Shown here: positions 1 to 8,437 of the stretch, piece after piece | How positions within the stretch are numbered: the first letter of the stretch is position 1 | Layout: the number at the start of each line of letters is the position of its first letter | Origin: Nocardia arthritidis NBRC 100137 | Lineage (GTDB): Bacteria > Actinomycetota > Actinomycetes > Mycobacteriales > Mycobacteriaceae | Assembly (NCBI RefSeq): GCF_001612765.1 | Contig: NZ_BDBB01000048.1 | Location: 1 to 64,000 of the forward strand | Direction: 5' to 3' | Length of the DNA stretch: 64,000 nucleotides | The notes under the pieces: model-generated | Database searches by the model: none | What the model was told of the DNA's origin: nothing | What the model saw: the letters and a program-made list of their open reading frames with translations, nothing else | Program-made: the position numbers and the translations under genes

Positions 1-1
1 A

Positions 2-124
2 CTCTCAGCAGGTTCGGCCATCGAGTTCCAGCACGCCGACGACGAGATCGATCGCACCGCCGCAAATTTGGGCATCAACGTGTCCGGCAACGAGTCTGCT
101 TCAGTGAACGATCTTTCGATCTGA
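2..124 (+). CDS. C-terminal end of a small protein, possibly type VII secretion-associated (partial)
   Basis: The window opens inside a gene. Its last 40 codons run in one frame to TGA at 122-124 and encode a short helical, alanine- and aspartate-rich tail with phrases such as EFQHADDEIDRTAANLG. That composition resembles the tails of EspC/WXG100-like ESX substrates, but the call rests on composition only because the body of the protein lies outside the window. It is convergent with the CHAP hydrolase gene, and a strong hairpin lies between the two stops. Confidence 0.4.
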   Translation, partial: LSAGSAIEFQHADDEIDRTAANLGINVSGNESASVNDLSI

Positions 125-146
125 GCAGGCTGTCGCGCGGTTCAGG

Positions 147-187
147 GCACCGCGCACGGAACTGTCGCGAGACTCCGTGCGCGGTGC
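147..187. terminator. Bidirectional hairpin terminator
   Basis: Arms 147-160 and 174-187 are perfect 14-bp inverted repeats around a 13-nt loop. The hairpin lies 23 bp after the first gene's stop and between two convergent genes. No long T-tract follows, as is usual in high-GC actinobacteria. Confidence 0.65.
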
Positions 188-337
188 ACCGGAACATGTG
201 CGGCGAAGGTATGTGCTGCCACGGTTCAGTGCAATGCCATGGTCGGAAGTAGGCGACCACGTCCGGCCGGGATCGCCGAACTCGCATCACCAGCACGGAC
301 CGGCCGGGTAACCGGCCGAAAACCGTGAGTAAAACCG

Positions 338-1507
338 TTATACCCGCGCGGCGTTGTTGGACGGCGGCTTGACCACTCCGACAAGCGATCCCGCGTTCAT
401 GGAATAGCTGTTGGATTTCAGTTGATCGCTGGAATTGCCTTCGATGGTGGTGATCCGGCCGGTTCGGGGATCCACGGACTCCACGATTCCCACATGGTCG
501 GGAGTTCCGTCGCCTTCCCAGTCGAAGATGATCATGTCGCCCTTCTGGGCATTCGAGATATTCGATGCCAACCCCATATGCTTGGCATCGTTCCAGATGG
601 CGGGCACATAGTTCTTGTTGGTCCAGTCGACGTTGTAACCGGCCTGATCCCACGTCCAGGTGGAGAAGGCCGCGCACCACGCGTCGTTGATGTTGTACGG
701 GGCCTTGTAGAGCTTGCCGTCCGGGCCGCGGAACATGGGGACGTTGTTGCCTCCGCTTTCGGAGACACCGAGCGCCAGTTGCTCTCGCGCCTTCGCGACG
801 ATGTCGTCCGGAGTCCCCGTACCTCGGGTCCAGGTGGCGTTGCTCGCGGTCGGCGCCCACGGAGACCGGGACCCGACATCCGGCGCGTTGCCGTAGGGGT
901 TGCGCGGGAGGTCGGGCATCATCTTGTAGATATCGCCCGCGTCCCTCTGCATACCACTGTCCGCGTCCTCGATCGTGTCATGCACACGGTCCACGCCCTC
1001 CAAAATCAGCTGCAACAGCCGATTTTCCTCGCCGGCGGTCAGGTGCAAGTTCCCATCGGGCAGACGGGTCAGCTGGTGCTCCCCTGGTGCGCGACTCAAC
1101 TCGGTTTTGAGCCCGGCCACGATCCCTTTGACATCCTGGAACGCTTTGTTGGAGGTGTCGAAGCTCGCGATGGCGCTTTCGTTCACACCGTCGTTCTGCG
1201 CTTGCAGTTGCGACGTTTTATCCCGGAACGCACCGCGCTTGTCGTCATAGTTGTCGACCAGCACCGACGAACCAGGATCGAGCGTCTGGGCGCCATCCTT
1301 GGTGAGCTTTCGACCGTCGGCGCTCAACAGCTTCTTATCCGCCAGCCAAGCGATCATGTCCGGCTGGCCGCCGTCCCACCCGGACGCGAACAGCACGACC
1401 GCGTTCTGCATGTATACATTGGCGGCGTCGACAACCGCATTGAGACCATCGCTGGCATAGGCGGGATGCGGAAGGTCTTCGAGATCTATGTCTGCAAGGG
1501 TCGTCAT
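338..1507 (-). CDS. CHAP-domain peptidoglycan hydrolase-like protein without signal peptide
   Basis: A 389-residue protein. The C-terminal ~150 residues form a CHAP (cysteine-histidine amidohydrolase) domain: the nucleophile Cys lies in NDAWCAAFSTW, and the histidine in a GDMIIFDW...PDHVGIVE block followed by IEGN. This family cuts peptidoglycan amide bonds or cross-links. The N-terminal ~220 residues are helical and carry no signal peptide or membrane segment, so export would need another route such as a type VII system; that is inference. The ATG at 1507 was chosen because a GGAGGGT ribosome site precedes it by about 8 nt; upstream in-frame codons lack one. It is transcribed alone and convergently with the preceding gene. 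Confidence 0.75.
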   Translation of the reverse strand: MTTLADIDLEDLPHPAYASDGLNAVVDAANVYMQNAVVLFASGWDGGQPDMIAWLADKKLLSADGRKLTKDGAQTLDPGSSVLVDNYDDKRGAFRDKTSQLQAQNDGVNESAIASFDTSNKAFQDVKGIVAGLKTELSRAPGEHQLTRLPDGNLHLTAGEENRLLQLILEGVDRVHDTIEDADSGMQRDAGDIYKMMPDLPRNPYGNAPDVGSRSPWAPTASNATWTRGTGTPDDIVAKAREQLALGVSESGGNNVPMFRGPDGKLYKAPYNINDAWCAAFSTWTWDQAGYNVDWTNKNYVPAIWNDAKHMGLASNISNAQKGDMIIFDWEGDGTPDHVGIVESVDPRTGRITTIEGNSSDQLKSNSYSMNAGSLVGVVKPPSNNAARV

Positions 1508-1744
1508 GCACACCCTCCACCCGGCGTGGTCCACACGGCCTGTCCCCGCGGGACAACAAACAACATCCGTACCTCTCTCGGCGAGAGTCTCTGGCGCATG
1601 CGGCACACATGCGTTACCGCGAGTATCCGGCATTCCCGACATTGGCGACAGCGGCGGCCATCCGAACCCCGGGTGGGCTGTTTGCCGAACCGAACGAGTC
1701 GGATCTGTGGTACCCGAATACCTCGCCCGAGAACCGCTTTGCTC

Positions 1745-2596
1745 TCAGAGGGTCAGGCGCACCATGTCCGCCGTCCGCGCCAGACCCGGGAACGCCTGCG
1801 GAGTCGACCGCGGGTGCAGCGCGTGCACCGCGAGCCGGAACATGACCGCGCGCAACAACATCTGCGGCCACTCCGGCAGGTCCGCCCAGCGTTCGAGCAA
1901 CCCGTCGTCCGCGCCGCCCCAGGCCAGTGCGTCCACCACGATCACGCCGGCCGCCCAGGGCGCCGGCCGCCAGTACGGCGTGATGTCGGTGAGGCCGGGG
2001 ACCTGCGCACCCGCGAACAACACGGTGCCGAACAGGTCGCCGTGCACCAATTGCGGCGGCGTCTGCACCGGCTTGCGGAGGGTGGCCAGCTGACCGATCA
2101 GTTCGATGCTGCGCCGCCCGTCCGGCGAGGTCGACAACGACGCCCCACCCGCGCGGAGGCTGCGCAGCGGCACCGGCTCCCAGGCGGCGCGATCGGCCGC
2201 GACGAACACATCGACGTCCACCCACGGCACGACGGGAGGCTGCGAGAGGAAGCGCGGCCGCTCGAGGTGGGCCGTCGCCTGGTGCAGGCGCAGGGACACC
2301 GAGACCACCTCGTCGTGCCGTGGCTCGGGCGCGCCCTCCAGATAGGTGTCCGCGCGCCACCCGGACACCACATAGCGGCCGTCGGTCGCCCGCACCGGAC
2401 GCGCCAACCGCAGGCCGTCCACCTTCAGCGTCTCGCGGATCTTCGCAGACCACGCCGCGCGCGCGTGATCGGCGACCGGACTGAGCACCACGTCACCGAA
2501 GCGCCAGCCGCCTTCCCAGTCGCCGATCGAAACCGGGGTCACTTCGCGCAGACCGAACGTGGCACGCACATGCTCGGGAGGTTCCACAGAAGTCAC
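1745..2596 (-). CDS. TIGR02569 family protein (aminoglycoside-phosphotransferase-like fold)
   Basis: About 283 residues, matching the actinobacterial TIGR02569 family (M. tuberculosis Rv3205c type). A kinase-like catalytic stretch QLVHGDLFGTVLF (HGD motif) is visible near residue 185, followed by LTDITPYWRPAPWA, which resembles the metal-binding region of phosphotransferases. Substrate and role are unknown. It sits next to moeZ on the same strand, as in mycobacteria. A GTG at 2596 (VTSVEPP) was chosen over a GTG three codons later; neither has a convincing ribosome site. The open frame continues upstream through repeat DNA, which is not credible as coding. Confidence 0.7.
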   Translation of the reverse strand: MTSVEPPEHVRATFGLREVTPVSIGDWEGGWRFGDVVLSPVADHARAAWSAKIRETLKVDGLRLARPVRATDGRYVVSGWRADTYLEGAPEPRHDEVVSVSLRLHQATAHLERPRFLSQPPVVPWVDVDVFVAADRAAWEPVPLRSLRAGGASLSTSPDGRRSIELIGQLATLRKPVQTPPQLVHGDLFGTVLFAGAQVPGLTDITPYWRPAPWAAGVIVVDALAWGGADDGLLERWADLPEWPQMLLRAVMFRLAVHALHPRSTPQAFPGLARTADMVRLTL

Positions 2597-3004
2597 GGCC
2601 GTACGGTACGTCGTGTCTGATTTGGCGCGCCTCCGGCGCGCCGTGTTCGCGGCTCCCTTGTGGCTCGAGTCAGAGTGACCGCCGCTGGCGACTGCGTCGC
2701 GGACGCGGCGGCCATCGGACGCGAGCCCGGCCGCGAACGGCGGATGCTCGGTCTCGCTTCGCTCGAAAGAGGGATCTGAGGTTGTGTGGCCGCGTCTGCT
2801 GACAACCTCCGCATTCGAGAACACCCACTCGCAAGTCGACTGCGTACGAACCGCTTCCATAGCGAGCCATCGGCCTGTCCGGCGCGCCCGGTAGGTCGAG
2901 TCGCCGGCGCTGTGCGGGTTCACGACCGGGGGCCGAATTCGGTGAATATCGCACCGTTCGGCCGCCACTTGCCTGCGCAGCGAGGCGCGCAGGCGTTCAC
3001 CGCC
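2597..3004. other. 408-bp intergenic region between TIGR02569 gene and moeZ
   Basis: No credible gene was seen. The left half carries one copy of the dispersed intergenic repeat (2624-2776). The rest is ordinary GC-rich sequence that should hold the moeZ 3' end and the promoter of the downstream gene. No clear -10/-35 pair was found. Confidence 0.5.
2624..2776 (+). repeat. Dispersed intergenic repeat, copy A
   Basis: It contains the palindromic module CGCGCCTCCGGCGCG, then TGTTCGCGGCTCCCTTGTGG, and after a divergent middle the module GTCTCGCTTCGCTCGAAA. The same modules in the same order occur at five other intergenic sites in the window. Confidence 0.7.
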
Positions 3005-4189
3005 TCAGTACACCGGCAGCGACTTGTCCACCTGGTTGGCCCAGGCGATCACGCCGCCCTGCAAGTGGGTGGCGTCGGAGAAGCCCGCGCGTTTGAGCGC
3101 GGCCAGGGCCTCGGCGGAGCGCACGCCCGTCTTGCAGTGCAGCACGATCGGACGGTTCTGCGGCAGCTCGGCCAATGCCTCGCCGGACAGGATGCGGTCC
3201 TTCGGGATCAGCCTGGCGCCCTCGATGTGCACGATGTCCCACTCGACCGGCTCGCGCACGTCGATCAGCTCGATCGACGTGCCCGAAGCAAGCAACTCCT
3301 CGAGCTCACGCGCGGTGATGGTGGACCCGGCCGCGGCCGCTTGGCCCTCGTCGGACACCACGCCGCAGAACGCCTCGTAGTCGATCAGCTCGGAGATCGG
3401 CTGACGCTCCGGGTCACGGCGCAGCTTGATGGTCCGGTAGTTCATGTCCAGTGCGTCGTACACCATCAGCCGCCCAAGCAGTGGCTCGCCGATGCCGGTG
3501 ATCAGCTTGATGGCCTCGGTCACCATCACCGAACCGATGGACGCGCACAGCACGCCGAGCACGCCGCCCTCGGCGCAGGACGGAACCATGCCGGGCGGCG
3601 GGGCCTCCGGGTACAGATCGCGGTAGTTGATGCCGCGCCCGTCCGGCGCGTCCTCCCAGAACACCGAGACCTGGCCCTCGAAGCGATAGATCGAGCCCCA
3701 GACATACGGCTTGCCCGCCAACACCGCCGCATCGTTCACCAGGTAGCGGGTGGCGAAGTTGTCGGTGCCGTCGACGATCAGGTCGTACTCGCGGAACAAC
3801 TCGATCGCGTTCTCCGGTTCCAGCCGGATCTTGTGCAGCCGGACGTCGATGCCGGAGTTGATCTCCAGGATCGAATCCCGCGCGCTGTCGGCTTTCGGGC
3901 GGCCGATGTCGGATTCGCCGTGGATGACCTGCCGCTGCAGGTTCGAGGCGTCGACCTCGTCGAACTCGACGATGCCGAGCGTGCCGACGCCCGCGGCGGC
4001 CAGGTACAGCAGGGCGGGCGAGCCGAGACCGCCCGCGCCGATCACCAGCACCTTGGCGTTCTTCAGACGTTTCTGCCCGTCCACGCCGAGATCGGGGATG
4101 ATCAGGTGTCGGCTGTAGCGGGCTACCTCATCCCTGGTCAGCTCCGCGGCCGGCTCGACAAGTGGCGGCAGGGACTTGGGTGATGACAC
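3005..4189 (-). CDS. moeZ: MoeZ: adenylyltransferase/sulfurtransferase (ThiF/MoeB plus rhodanese)
   Basis: A 394-residue protein with two domains. The N-terminal E1-like ThiF/MoeB domain has the nucleotide loop VIGAGGLGSPALLYLAAAG, the arginine-rich DEVDASNLQRQVIHG motif and the cysteine region PSCAEGGVLG. The C-terminal rhodanese domain (residues ~290-394) has the persulfide cysteine in LHCKTGVRSAEA. The family adenylates the C-termini of ThiS/MoaD/CysO-type carriers and transfers sulfur to them for molybdopterin and CysO-dependent cysteine synthesis. The GTG at 4189 (VSSPKSLPP) is preceded by GAGGAG at good spacing and gives the usual family length, so the longer upstream frame through repeat DNA was rejected. 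Confidence 0.93.
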   Translation of the reverse strand: MSSPKSLPPLVEPAAELTRDEVARYSRHLIIPDLGVDGQKRLKNAKVLVIGAGGLGSPALLYLAAAGVGTLGIVEFDEVDASNLQRQVIHGESDIGRPKADSARDSILEINSGIDVRLHKIRLEPENAIELFREYDLIVDGTDNFATRYLVNDAAVLAGKPYVWGSIYRFEGQVSVFWEDAPDGRGINYRDLYPEAPPPGMVPSCAEGGVLGVLCASIGSVMVTEAIKLITGIGEPLLGRLMVYDALDMNYRTIKLRRDPERQPISELIDYEAFCGVVSDEGQAAAAGSTITARELEELLASGTSIELIDVREPVEWDIVHIEGARLIPKDRILSGEALAELPQNRPIVLHCKTGVRSAEALAALKRAGFSDATHLQGGVIAWANQVDKSLPVY

Positions 4190-4380
4190 GTCCAGGACTC
4201 CTCGAATCGCTTGGCCGATCGCTGCGGCGGTGTGACGCCCGTATCGGGCGGGCTCAACTGTGCAACACCGGCGACCGGACCGTTCTTCCCGCCCATCGTT
4301 CCGTATGCCCGGCGCGCCGCGACTACCACCCTCTCCATCCGACGAACACTGCCCTCCCATGTCGACGGTATCGGCCTGAC

Positions 4381-4450
4381 CTCGGGTTCCGAGCGGAGCG
4401 AGACCGAGCATCCGCCGTCCGCGGCCCGCGCCGCAGGCGCTGGAAAAACA
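4381..4450 (-). repeat. Dispersed intergenic repeat, copy B
   Basis: Reverse orientation. GAGCGGAGCGAGACCGAGCA at the left and CCGCAGGCGCTGGAAAAA at the right are the complements of the two conserved modules. It lies between DUF3152 and moeZ and may also act as a hairpin between them. Confidence 0.7.
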
Positions 4451-4458
4451 AGCACAGC

Positions 4459-5721
4459 CTATCCCCGAGGGTAGGGCCACGGGTTGAAGCGGCAGCGCTT
4501 GCCGTCCATCGGGACCACACCGTGCGGATCGAGGGAGGCGATGTCGTCGTTCTTGGTACCGAAGGTCTGCTGCATCATCACCGGAGCCAGCCCACCGTCG
4601 GTCTCGCACGGCTGGTGCTGGTGGTAGCCGATGGCGTGGCCGACCTCGTGGTTGATCAGGTATTGCCGGTAGGACCCGATATCGCCTTCGAAGGCGAGCG
4701 CGCCGCGCACCCAGCGGACGTCCGACAGCACCACGCGGCGATCGTCGGCGTTGTAGCAGGAGGTATCGATCGGGATGTCGAATCCGCACTCCTTGCGGCT
4801 GGATCCCCGGGAGGTGAGCGAGACACGAAAGTCGGCGTCGCCCTGGTCGACCCGGCGGAACGCGAACTTGGGGTCGTGCACCCAGCTCTTCGGATTGGCC
4901 AGGGTGGAATCGACCATCTTGGCGATGGCCTCGTCACCGCCCAAGCCGGAGGTGTCCACGCCGTTCTCGATCTCCACCGTGTAGCGGAAGACGGTCGTGG
5001 TTCCGGTGCCGACCTGGGCGGTGGTGCCGGGCACCACGTGCCAGTCACCCGCGCCGGTCTCGGCGAACGCGCCGCCCTCGGGAAGTGCCCCGGCGGGTAG
5101 ATCGGTGGAGAAGTGCCCGTCGCCCGGAGGGGCGCCGATGATGCCCGCGGTGGCGGTGGCCGGACTGAGGCGCCCGAGCCCCGGATCCGAGCCCGCGATG
5201 CTGTCGGGGTCGGCGGCGCGGATCGCGTCTACGACGACCAGGACGGTGATCACGACCAGAACGGGCAACGCGTACGCCCGCCAGCCGTAGGTCGAGACGA
5301 ATCTGCCGAGCGCGCTCTGCTTCTTGGCGTCCCGATCGGGTCTGCCGCGGTCCCTGCCGTCGTCGGGGGACGTGGGATCCCAGCGGGCGCGCAGCGGCTG
5401 ATGGGATCGTTCGGCTTTGTGCGAGTAGAGACCCAGCGGATCGTAGACCTCGACGCCGTCTCGATCGGGCTGCTCCGGATCGGGCTGTGACACAACGGGT
5501 TCGGGCGGTTTGCCGCGCTTGCGCTCTTTCTTCCCGCGACCGGGTGATCCGCCGCCTGCCCCCGACCGCTCGGCCGCGCCGGTTCGAGCCGCACCATCGG
5601 ATCGCGCCTCTGGCCAGGTTCTCGCCATGTGGTCCGACCCTACGGAACCGGACGCGCCGGAGCCAGCCGGGCGGTGCGCACCGTGCCGTCCGGCGGGGGG
5701 TCTATCCGGTCGGTCGGTCAC
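4459..5721 (-). CDS. DUF3152 membrane-anchored zinc metalloprotease-like protein
   Basis: About 420 residues. A long basic, proline-rich cytoplasmic N-terminus (~165 residues) is followed by one membrane segment (ALPVLVVITVLVVVDAI) and an extracytoplasmic DUF3152 domain with the zincin motif HEVGHAIGYHQH, whose third histidine fits the extended HExxHxxGxxH pattern. Two cysteines around the active site (ECGFDIPIDTSCY) may pair. Its M. tuberculosis counterpart lies beside moeB/moeZ in the same order. Substrate unknown. The start is uncertain: GTG at 5721 (VTDRPDRP) is given, GTG at 5727 is the alternative, and neither has a strong ribosome site. Confidence 0.82.
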   Translation of the reverse strand: MTDRPDRPPAGRHGAHRPAGSGASGSVGSDHMARTWPEARSDGAARTGAAERSGAGGGSPGRGKKERKRGKPPEPVVSQPDPEQPDRDGVEVYDPLGLYSHKAERSHQPLRARWDPTSPDDGRDRGRPDRDAKKQSALGRFVSTYGWRAYALPVLVVITVLVVVDAIRAADPDSIAGSDPGLGRLSPATATAGIIGAPPGDGHFSTDLPAGALPEGGAFAETGAGDWHVVPGTTAQVGTGTTTVFRYTVEIENGVDTSGLGGDEAIAKMVDSTLANPKSWVHDPKFAFRRVDQGDADFRVSLTSRGSSRKECGFDIPIDTSCYNADDRRVVLSDVRWVRGALAFEGDIGSYRQYLINHEVGHAIGYHQHQPCETDGGLAPVMMQQTFGTKNDDIASLDPHGVVPMDGKRCRFNPWPYPRG

Positions 5722-5841
5722 GTTCACCAGCGTCTCACAGCGGCGAATCCCCACTCACGGGCACACCTTGCGGCCCCGTCGGTGCGAGAATTCTTTTCGG
5801 GTGGCACCAGTTGCCCGGCCCCGATCCGCGGGCGGGCGACA

Positions 5842-5870
5842 ACCGGGTATCGTTCATGAGATAACCCGGT
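5842..5870. promoter_or_regulatory. Inverted repeat upstream of tetR (possible autoregulatory operator)
   Basis: ACCGGGT (5842-5848) and ACCCGGT (5864-5870) form a perfect 7-bp inverted repeat with a 15-bp spacer, ending 39 bp before the tetR start. TetR regulators commonly bind palindromes in their own promoters; the assignment is inference. Confidence 0.4.
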
Positions 5871-5909
5871 GCACACCCCTTTGCCGGGGAATCGACTGGG
5901 AGAGCCGAA

Positions 5910-6575
5910 ATGACTGACCTCGTGGACCGGATGACGTCCCGTAGATCGTCGTCCGAGGCCATGGCACCCGCCAAACGCGGTACCCGGCTTCCGCGCGACG
6001 AGCGACGTCAACAGCTACTCGCGGCGGCAAGCGAAGTCTTCGTGCAGCGCGGGTACCACGCCGCGGGCATGGACGAGATCTCGCAGTGCGCCGGAGTGAG
6101 CAAACCGGTGCTGTACCAGCACTTCAGCAGCAAGCTGGAGCTCTATCTCGCGGTGCTGCAGAACTACGTGGACATGCTGGTGTCCAGCGTCCGCCAAGCG
6201 CTGCGCTCCACCACCAGCAACAAACAGCGCGTGCGTGCGGCGGTGCAGGCGTACTTCGACTTCGTGGACAACGAGATGCAGGGCTTCCGCCTGGTCTTCG
6301 AGTCCGACCTGACCAGCGAGCCGCAGGTGCAGCGCCGGGTCGAGCAGGCCACCGAGGCCTGCGTGGACGCGGTCTTCGATCTGGTCGCGCACGACTCCGG
6401 CCTGGACCCCTACCGGGCCCGCATCCTGGCCGTCGGCTTGGTCGGCGCGAGTCAGTTCACCGCGCGGTACTGGCTGGAGGCCGATCGGCCGATCCCGAAG
6501 GAGGAGGCGGTCGACACCACCGTCTCGCTCGCGTGGGGCGGCCTGAAGCACGTGCCGCTGCACCCGATCGACTGA
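5910..6575 (+). CDS. TetR/AcrR-family transcriptional regulator
   Basis: 221 residues. The N-terminal TetR DNA-binding domain (residues ~30-80) is classical: RRQQLLAAASEVFVQRGYHA, then the helix-turn-helix ISQCAGVSKPVLYQHF. The ligand-binding half is helical. It corresponds by position to M. tuberculosis Rv3208, between the DUF3152 and DUF3107 genes. Ligand and regulon are unknown. The ATG at 5910 follows a GGGAGAG-like ribosome site. The first ~30 residues are a variable extension, so translation could also begin further in. Confidence 0.87.
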   Translation: MTDLVDRMTSRRSSSEAMAPAKRGTRLPRDERRQQLLAAASEVFVQRGYHAAGMDEISQCAGVSKPVLYQHFSSKLELYLAVLQNYVDMLVSSVRQALRSTTSNKQRVRAAVQAYFDFVDNEMQGFRLVFESDLTSEPQVQRRVEQATEACVDAVFDLVAHDSGLDPYRARILAVGLVGASQFTARYWLEADRPIPKEEAVDTTVSLAWGGLKHVPLHPID

Positions 6576-6592
6576 GCGGTCACCACGACGAA

Positions 6593-6630
6593 CGAGCCCC
6601 TGTCCCCGAGCTATCGGGGACAGGGGCTCG
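6593..6630. terminator. Strong bidirectional hairpin terminator
   Basis: A perfect 16-bp inverted repeat (6593-6608 with 6615-6630) around a 6-nt loop. It lies between the convergent tetR and DUF3107 genes and can serve both strands. Confidence 0.85.
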
Positions 6631-6654
6631 ATTGCGTATGGGCCGGACCGGGAA

Positions 6655-6885
6655 TCAGACCGCGGCGAAACCGACGCGGCCGCCGGTGGTGGAACCGATC
6701 TCGACGTAGGCGACCTTCGACGCCTGGATCAGGAACTTGCGGCCCTTCTCGTCGGAGAGCGACAAGACGCCACCGTCGCCGCCGCCGAACGCACCGGACA
6801 CCAGCGCCTCGACCTCGTCCTGGGTCTGCGCGCTGTTGATCACCAGCTCGCGCGGGCTATCCGAAATACCGATCTTGACCTCCAC
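6655..6885 (-). CDS. DUF3107 small conserved protein (TB9.4 type)
   Basis: 76 residues starting VEVKIGISDSPRELVI and ending in KVAYVEIGSTTGGRVGFAAV, the pattern of the actinobacterial DUF3107 family (M. tuberculosis Rv3208A/TB9.4). No function is established. The GTG at 6885 was chosen because GGAGG precedes it by about 7 nt and the family begins with this residue; an upstream in-frame ATG would add 22 atypical residues. It lies downstream of YceI on the same strand and converges on tetR across a strong terminator. Confidence 0.87.
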   Translation of the reverse strand: MEVKIGISDSPRELVINSAQTQDEVEALVSGAFGGGDGGVLSLSDEKGRKFLIQASKVAYVEIGSTTGGRVGFAAV

Positions 6886-6951
6886 GGCCAACCTCCGAAC
6901 CTGAGAGTCCTGTGCTGTCGAGTCCAGGCTAGTGGGGGCCGCCGACGGCAT

Positions 6952-7491
6952 TCACTTCGGCTCGATGAGCTGGATCTCCAATTCGATCTTGACGGTGTCG
7001 CTGAGCATGCCGGGCAGGGGGCCGCCGACGCCGAAGTCGGTGCGCTTGATGGCGCCGGTGGCGGAGAAGCCCGCGTGCCGGTCGCCGGTCGGGCCGAAGT
7101 CCCGCACGCCGCCCCACTCGACCTCCAGGGTGACCGGCTTGGTGATCGCGCCGAGCGTGGCCTCGCCCTCGACCTCGAAGGTCTCCGCGACGACCACCGG
7201 CCGGGTGGCGCGGAAGGTCAGCGTGGGGCGGTTGGCGACGTCGAGGAAGTCGGCGGTGCGGATGTGGGCGTCGCGATCGGCGTTGCCGGTGTCGAAGGAG
7301 TCGAGGTGGATCGTCGCGCCGATGGTGGCCGCGCCCGATTCGTCGACCACGAATTCGGTCTCGAACCGGGTGAATCCGCCACGCACCTTGGAGATGCCGA
7401 GATGACGAATGGTGAAGGCGACCGAGGAGTGCGCGGTGTCGAGTGCCCACGAACCGGTTTTCAACGTGGTGGATTCCGAGGTGGATGTCAT
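6952..7491 (-). CDS. YceI-family lipid-binding-like protein, cytoplasmic form
   Basis: 179 residues with the YceI signature: SWALDTAHSSVAFTIRHLG at the N-terminus, then IHLDSFDTGNADRDAHIR and DFLDVANRPTLTF. YceI proteins are beta-barrel lipocalin-like folds that bind isoprenoids or other lipids. There is no signal peptide, so this copy should be cytoplasmic. The ATG at 7491 has GGAGGT almost touching it, closer than usual. It is divergent from an XRE regulator, and the 93-102 bp between them hold inverted repeats, so the regulator may control it. Confidence 0.85.
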   Translation of the reverse strand: MTSTSESTTLKTGSWALDTAHSSVAFTIRHLGISKVRGGFTRFETEFVVDESGAATIGATIHLDSFDTGNADRDAHIRTADFLDVANRPTLTFRATRPVVVAETFEVEGEATLGAITKPVTLEVEWGGVRDFGPTGDRHAGFSATGAIKRTDFGVGGPLPGMLSDTVKIELEIQLIEPK

Positions 7492-7534
7492 ACCTCCGAC
7501 AATGACCGGACCACGGTCCGCTAGCCAGACCGCC

Positions 7535-7565
7535 GTTATCCTGGACCTGACAGGGCGCGGATAAC
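7535..7565. promoter_or_regulatory. Inverted repeat in the YceI/XRE divergent promoter region
   Basis: GTTATCC (7535-7541) and GGATAAC (7559-7565) are perfect inverted half-sites with a 17-bp spacer. A second small palindrome, GGACCACGGTCC, lies about 25 bp to the left. Both are between the divergent yceI and XRE genes and are candidates for the XRE operator. Confidence 0.4.
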
Positions 7566-7593
7566 CGTCCTCGGACCGGGCACGATGGGACAC

Positions 7594-8430
7594 ATGGCTC
7601 GAAACGGATTCGCGGAATTCCTCATCGCGCGTCGCGCCGAATTGCGGCCGTCGGACGTCGGCATGCCCGAGGGCGGACGCCGCCGGACCCCTGGCCTGCG
7701 TCGTGAAGAGGTCGCCGTCCGCGCGGGGGTGAGCGCCGACTATCTGGCCCGGCTGGAGCAGGGACGCGACACCAACCCGTCGGTCGCGGTGATCGACGCC
7801 TTGGCCGACGCACTGCTGCTGAGCGGCGACGAACGCCAGCACTTCAGCATGCTCGCACTCGCCTCGGGCAACGAATCCCGGTGCCCCGGCAACGAATCCG
7901 CCGCGGAGGAGGTGGCTCCGACGATCGAGACCATCCTGCGGGCCTTGCAGCCGACGCCGGCCTTCGTGGTCGGCCGGAGGCTGAACGTGCTGGGCTGGAA
8001 CCAGGCGTGGGCCGATTTCGTCGCCCCGCTGGGGCTGCTGGACGGAGCCCATCGGCCCAACCTCGCGTGGTACACCTTCGAGCATCCCGCGGCGCGGCGC
8101 GTCCTGCGCAACTGGGAGCAGGCCGCCGACGCCTTCGCCGCCGCGCTCGGCCGCGCCAAACTCCACTGGCCGGGCGACGACGCACTGCTGGAGACGATCG
8201 CAGCGCTGCGCGAACTCCCGGATTTCGCGGAGCGCTGGAAACCGCATCGAGTCGGCGCCGCGGGCTCCGGGATGCTGCACCTCGACCATCCCGTGCACGG
8301 CATGGTCGAGGTACCGTTCGAGACCCTGGAAGCCGACCGCGACCAGAGCGTCGTCGTCTGGCTGACCGACCGGGCGAGCACGCATGCGCCCGGCTTGCGG
8401 CTGGTGCCCGACCGCGCGGCGAACGCGTAG
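7594..8430 (+). CDS. XRE-family regulator with MmyB-like ligand-binding domain
   Basis: About 278 residues. The N-terminal helix-turn-helix (residues ~15-75) has the subfamily motif RRTPGLRREEVAVRAGVSADYLARLEQGR. The C-terminal domain (RRLNVLGWNQAW, NLAWYTFEHP, GSGMLHLDHPVHG) is the MmyB-like sensor that often controls a divergently encoded enzyme in actinobacteria. The divergent partner here is yceI. ATG at 7594 (MARNGFAEF) is preferred; an ATG nine bases earlier is possible. Confidence 0.85.
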   Translation: MARNGFAEFLIARRAELRPSDVGMPEGGRRRTPGLRREEVAVRAGVSADYLARLEQGRDTNPSVAVIDALADALLLSGDERQHFSMLALASGNESRCPGNESAAEEVAPTIETILRALQPTPAFVVGRRLNVLGWNQAWADFVAPLGLLDGAHRPNLAWYTFEHPAARRVLRNWEQAADAFAAALGRAKLHWPGDDALLETIAALRELPDFAERWKPHRVGAAGSGMLHLDHPVHGMVEVPFETLEADRDQSVVVWLTDRASTHAPGLRLVPDRAANA

Positions 8431-8437
8431 CCCGCGC

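Noticed and set aside
422..2620. 732-residue open frame on the plus strand across the CHAP and TIGR02569 genes
   Set aside because: Antisense to two recognisable genes; arginine/histidine-rich composition and no motif. Long antisense frames are common at this GC content.
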